Shown here one piece after another: positions 60,592 through 64,000 of a DNA stretch of 64,000 nt; position 1 is the stretch's first letter; every line of letters starts with the position of its first letter. The position numbers were made by a program, and so were the translations under genes. The stretch comes from Xiphophorus maculatus. Taxonomy: Eukaryota; Chordata; Actinopteri; Cyprinodontiformes; Poeciliidae. The notes beneath the pieces were generated by a model that saw nothing but the letters and a program-made list of their open reading frames with translations, searched no databases and was not told the origin of the DNA. The DNA lies in contig NC_036456.1 in NCBI RefSeq assembly GCF_002775205.1, positions 20,457,468 through 20,521,467 on the forward strand, in the 5' to 3' direction.

Positions 60592-61550
60592 CAGTTACTG
60601 AGTTAAATCAGTTATATACAGCCCATAGCAGTTCTAAAGGCCAGTTCAGTCCTCCTCTGTTTCAACTGAGTATTCCACTATAGATAGAACTACAGTGATG
60701 CGTATTCGTAGTCCTAACCAGCAGCCAATAGCCTCTTGAGATCCGTTGCTATGGCAAATAATGGTCTCAGCAGGTGTGAGCTCTGAGCTCTGAGCGCTCA
60801 AACACACAAGTGTGTTTGAGCAAACACACTTTACTGAAAAAAAGCATTGGAAACAAATCCTTCTTGTTCGGGAACCGTAATACATATTCGAAAAGCGTTT
60901 TAAGCGTATGACAGTTCAATGTGTCTTCTGCGATAGTCCCGAGATTCATATCTGTACCTCACTCAGAGCATTTACAGTGATGAGAGAAAGAAATGTTGTG
61001 CCCAGATATGAACCGAGGTCTGCTGTCACTCTAATTTGAAGAAAAATGAGAAACTTTGGGTCGCTTAGAGGCAAATTGTGGACAAACCGTAACTGGTATC
61101 GACGAGCCGTCTTCACTTTCGAAGAGATCACAGACGTATCTACAAAATGAAATTTGAATGGCATTTCTAGGTGAATTTGTGACGACACAGAAAATCCTCA
61201 AAAATAGGGTAAAATAGGGTATTTCTAGGATTTTTCCCATTGACTTATAATGGGATTTTTTTCGTAGTTTTTTGCGAATTATGTCGCCACGTTAAGCCCA
61301 AATCCCACCAAAAGTAATAGCAATCATGGCGTGAATTTTCTGCACGTTTTGATACCTCATTTGTAGGTGTGCACCCAGCGGTATGAGCCGCATTAACGGT
61401 TACGGAAGAAAAATAAATAAAGAGACACTTCTCTCCGACAATAGTAATAGGTTCCTGCCATTTGCATGGCAGGCCCCAATAATAATAAAGAAACTTTTCT
61501 TGGGAGAATAGCAATAGGTTCCTGCCATTGCTTTGCATGGCAGGCCCCAA
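60592..61550 (+). repeat. Satellite module 10, right edge, without GC-rich box
   Basis: Same plan up to the TTACGGAAGAAAAATAAA segment. It then runs into two diverged copies of the hairpin segment (GGTTCCTGCCATTTGCATGG; GGTTCCTGCCATTGCTTTGC) and stops 49 bp before OARD1 exon 2. A short duplication of AAAATAGGGT lies at 61,200-61,219. Confidence 0.88.
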
Positions 61551-61598
61551 TAATGAAACAGGTTTTGGTCCTATGCAGTATAATTGTGGTATATTTAC

Positions 61599-61981
61599 CA
61601 GATAGTAGATGAAACGTTGATCATGTGTCAGGACAGCACACAGCCCTGGAAGCTTCTCTATTAGGACATACAAAAAAAAAATACAAAACAGGATATGATT
61701 TAGCACTTGCTGTTGAAATCAGACATTTGAATGAACTGTAAAAACATAAAACATTTTTTCCAAAACAAAGACTTTAGTAACTAGTCTGACTCACTCTGCT
61801 TCTTTAACTCTGAGACTCGACCAAACTTCTTCTTGAACATCACCGCTATGCCTGCTCCCATGCGACAGTCTTCACTGATGCAGTGGGCCAAGGATTCATC
61901 GCATGGACAGGAGAACAAATCTCCGGTGACATACTTTAATGTCCAGTTGGTTGATTGATAGAGTTCCTCAGTTTTGCCCAT
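61599..61981 (-). CDS. OARD1: OARD1-like macro-domain hydrolase, exons 1-2 (N-terminal half)
   Basis: A macro-domain enzyme that removes ADP-ribose from glutamate and deacylates O-acetyl-ADP-ribose. Exon 1 (61,795-61,981) reads [20 protein letters not shown], then [19 protein letters not shown] and [15 protein letters not shown], the ADP-ribose-binding core of OARD1. It ends A|GTGAGT in phase 1. Exon 2 (61,599-61,657, acceptor CTAATAG) gives [20 protein letters not shown] and ends CTG|GTAAAT in phase 0, which fits exon 3 at 36,265. The joined model has 165 residues; human OARD1 has 152. An ATG two codons upstream (61,987) is an alternative start. The open frame continues to 62,149, but family length and an acceptor-like TTTTCTCCAAG near 62,005 argue for the shorter start. 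Confidence 0.92.
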
Positions 61982-62211
61982 GTTCATAATTTCTTCAAAC
62001 GCAACTTGGAGAAAACTATAACCACAAAGTACCAAATTGGTAACGGCGCTTACTACAGCCTTGCTTATCCCCTCTACATATGGCCCCACACTAGGCTGTG
62101 TCTCATTGTTCCTGAAAGCACCACCCACTTTAGCTGAATTTTTTTCCAAATTTGTCCGGGGTTGTTAGTCCCAGTAAACTACAAAAAGCTGGATTTTCTG
62201 TTTACCATAAA

Positions 62212-64000
62212 ATGAACTTTTGATGTTACAAAAAAATTAAAAATTAAAAATACCAATCTTTGCTTTCATCCACCCATAAAACATTGCTCATTATTTCTCT
62301 TCAGTCCAATCCGATGGTCAAATTTCTTAATTCAATTCAGTTGATTTATAAAACGCTAATTTACAAGACCATTTACAAAAAAGTCATTTCCATTCTACTT
62401 ATCAAACAACGCAGCGATTTAAATGTATTAAAGTCAGTAAAAAAACAAAACGTTAAGTTAACCGAGTTAAAAATGCAGAATGCATCAAGTCATTGACTCG
62501 TCATTGACTTGACTTGTTTATACGCTTCTCCCTCTTCAAATTACTTTAACCCTACAATGACTGAATTTATCCGTATTTTCAGGGGGAAGCTGGTGGAACC
62601 AACATGTACATTTGCTGTTTTCCTTCTTTGTTTCTTTCTTTCTTAGACTAGGACCATCACAAAATGAATAACCTCGCTGATTGAACTCTGAAATGAATAA
62701 AAAGTCATTCAGTTACTCAGAATCAGCACAACATTGACTCTTTCCATCTTTAAGATGACTAGAACAAACTCCTCACTGTTGAATCAGTGGTGTTGGCATC
62801 ACTTTATTACAAATGATAGTAAATAATTGGAAATGTAGAAATAGATTGAATAGATAGAATTTAATCCTCTATTACCGGGCACAAATGGAACTCCATAAAG
62901 TTTCGTAGTAAAAGTCACATTAATACACAATCAGAGCGCATCAACCGATCCTCCGCAAAAATACAAAAAAAAAACAAACAAACAAACAAAAAAAAAAACA
63001 TTTGTTTATCACGTCAGAGTTTTAACAAGAAAGAAAAACACAGAGTACAAGCGGTAAAATAGTTGTGTTATTAGATGCAGGTCACAACAGTTGGGAGTGA
63101 ACATTTCATCTTTAGGGTTTTATGTAACAACGTACTAATAAGCTACATTATTGTTGGTGAATAATATCACAGTGAACACAGATCCTAATCATCCATCACT
63201 AGTGGATCTGCTCTTCTCTTCTTCCGCAGCCCCTGGATGAACAGGAACAACTGATGTTTGTTCGTTCTGTAGGACACAATTTCCCTTTAAGGAGAAAAAA
63301 AGTCAAAGTTTAGTTTGTTTTACATTGTTGTTTTTCAGCACACGCAAATGATAGAGCGCTTAATAAATTAAAATAAAAGTTGTTCATTTACATTATATTC
63401 ATTTAGACCAAAAAGGAAAGTTATTAGTTATACTCTACAATTCAGAGTAGAATTCAATTTTTAACGAGATCCAAATTTTTTAAAGTTTTTGACCAACCTT
63501 AAAGTGTCTTCAGCTCGTGGAGCCGTTTCAGTGAAGTTAGCGTTCATGGAGGGAAACTTGCTGCTGCTGTTCTGCTCGGTCAGAATGTTGCTGATGTCAG
63601 AAAAATCTGCTGTCATGTCATGAGCTGAAAAAAAATAAAATAAAATTAACAACCATGTTTGCAAAAAGAAGTGGCATTGTGTTTTCACTTAAGACTTATA
63701 AGATAGTTTCATGATTTTGGTTATGCCTGTAGAATTTAAACTGAGGTAACACTGAATAATGAATCGTTGGGTAAATAGTTTGAAAAAAGAAAAGATATTA
63801 AAGACCTGCTAACCTAAATGGCTGCAAATGCATCCATTGCTGAAAATGAATCAAACTCATGTAACTTAGTGTAATGTTTCACCTCTCTGCAACACTTTGA
63901 GTCACCAAGCTTTATTCTGCTATTTAAACCCTTGCTATTTGATCAGTTTGATTTTAGAAGGGGAACAATGACATTTTTTATATAACAGAAACATAAAATC
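62212..64000 (-). repeat. Right arm of the inverted duplication, cut by the window end
   Basis: Reverse complement of 33,433-35,224. Small indels distinguish it, such as about 10 extra bases in the 62,590-62,600 region and length changes in the A/T run near 62,970-63,000. It begins about 230 bp upstream of the OARD1 start codon, so the OARD1 promoter lies at or inside the arm. Confidence 0.95.
63185..63624 (-). CDS. CD209-like type II membrane protein lacking a lectin domain, right copy, partial
   Basis: Exons 3 (63,498-63,624) and 4 (63,185-63,284) of the second copy, with the same splice sites, lengths and stop codon as the left copy. Exons 1-2 (cytoplasmic tail and membrane anchor) would lie beyond 64,000. 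The encoded stalk differs from the left copy at six residues: His/Asp, Ile/Asn, Gln/Arg, Gln/Arg, Asn/Lys and Thr/Ala. The frame is intact. Confidence 0.6.

Larger units (their letters stand above)
37770..61550. repeat. Composite satellite filling the OARD1 intron
   Basis: Two components alternate. One is head-to-tail 129-bp monomers containing ATTCAAGGCTTTTATTTTGA. The other is a module of about 1 kb or slightly more, present 11 times (the first copy truncated), each ending in a CpG-rich box except the last. Monomer segments are 38,181-39,668; 40,671-41,640; 42,651-44,265; 45,271-46,116; 47,516-49,130; 50,209-50,665; 51,676-53,290; 54,296-55,141; 56,541-58,155; 59,234-60,591. Module spacing is 1,535 to 2,745 bp because the number of monomers varies. 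Monomers are open on the minus strand (43 codons), giving frames up to 376 codons that I treat as artefacts. Confidence 0.95.

Overview
The window is vertebrate nuclear DNA and reads as a teleost fish. Genes are split by GT-AG introns, tRNA-derived SINEs and decayed non-LTR retrotransposons of fish type are common, and minisatellites and a large satellite fill much of the space. No bacterial operon, CRISPR array or phage module is present. The species is not determined; a percomorph fish is a guess from the repeat types.

Layout. 1-2,800: two tRNA-derived SINEs and a 17-bp minisatellite. 2,820-12,190 (minus strand): a signal-peptide exon and five V-type immunoglobulin exons, all in phase 1-1, with a second possible signal-peptide exon in the middle. 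The introns hold a 21-bp minisatellite and a LINE endonuclease fragment. 13,800-18,530 (plus strand): a complete eight-exon MEPCE gene, the 7SK snRNA methylphosphate capping enzyme. 18,925-22,140: an L2-like LINE split by a 1.4-kb insertion and by a 14-bp minisatellite. 23,499-24,999 (minus strand): six phase-0 exons from the 3' end of a gene I do not recognise. 26,075-29,239: an 88-copy, 36-bp minisatellite. 29,240-33,159: AT-rich DNA without recognised genes.

33,160-64,000 is the most unusual part. An OARD1-type macro-domain gene (ADP-ribosyl-glutamate hydrolase / O-acetyl-ADP-ribose deacetylase) lies on the minus strand. Exons 1-2 are at 61,599-61,981 and exons 3-4 at 35,908-36,265. The 25.3-kb intron between them is almost entirely a composite satellite: 129-bp monomers interrupted by eleven copies of a roughly 1-kb module. 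Part of it is a nearly perfect 9,025-bp tandem duplication. The OARD1 gene is itself enclosed by an inverted duplication of at least 1.79 kb. Each arm carries a short type II membrane protein gene related to fish CD209-like lectin receptors but lacking the lectin domain, and both copies point inward.

The genes do not form a pathway. MEPCE acts on 7SK RNA in the nucleus, OARD1 reverses ADP-ribosylation, and the Ig and lectin-like proteins look like immune-type surface or secreted receptors. The common theme is tandem and inverted amplification. All exon models come from reading splice sites and family similarity by eye, without alignment or transcript data.
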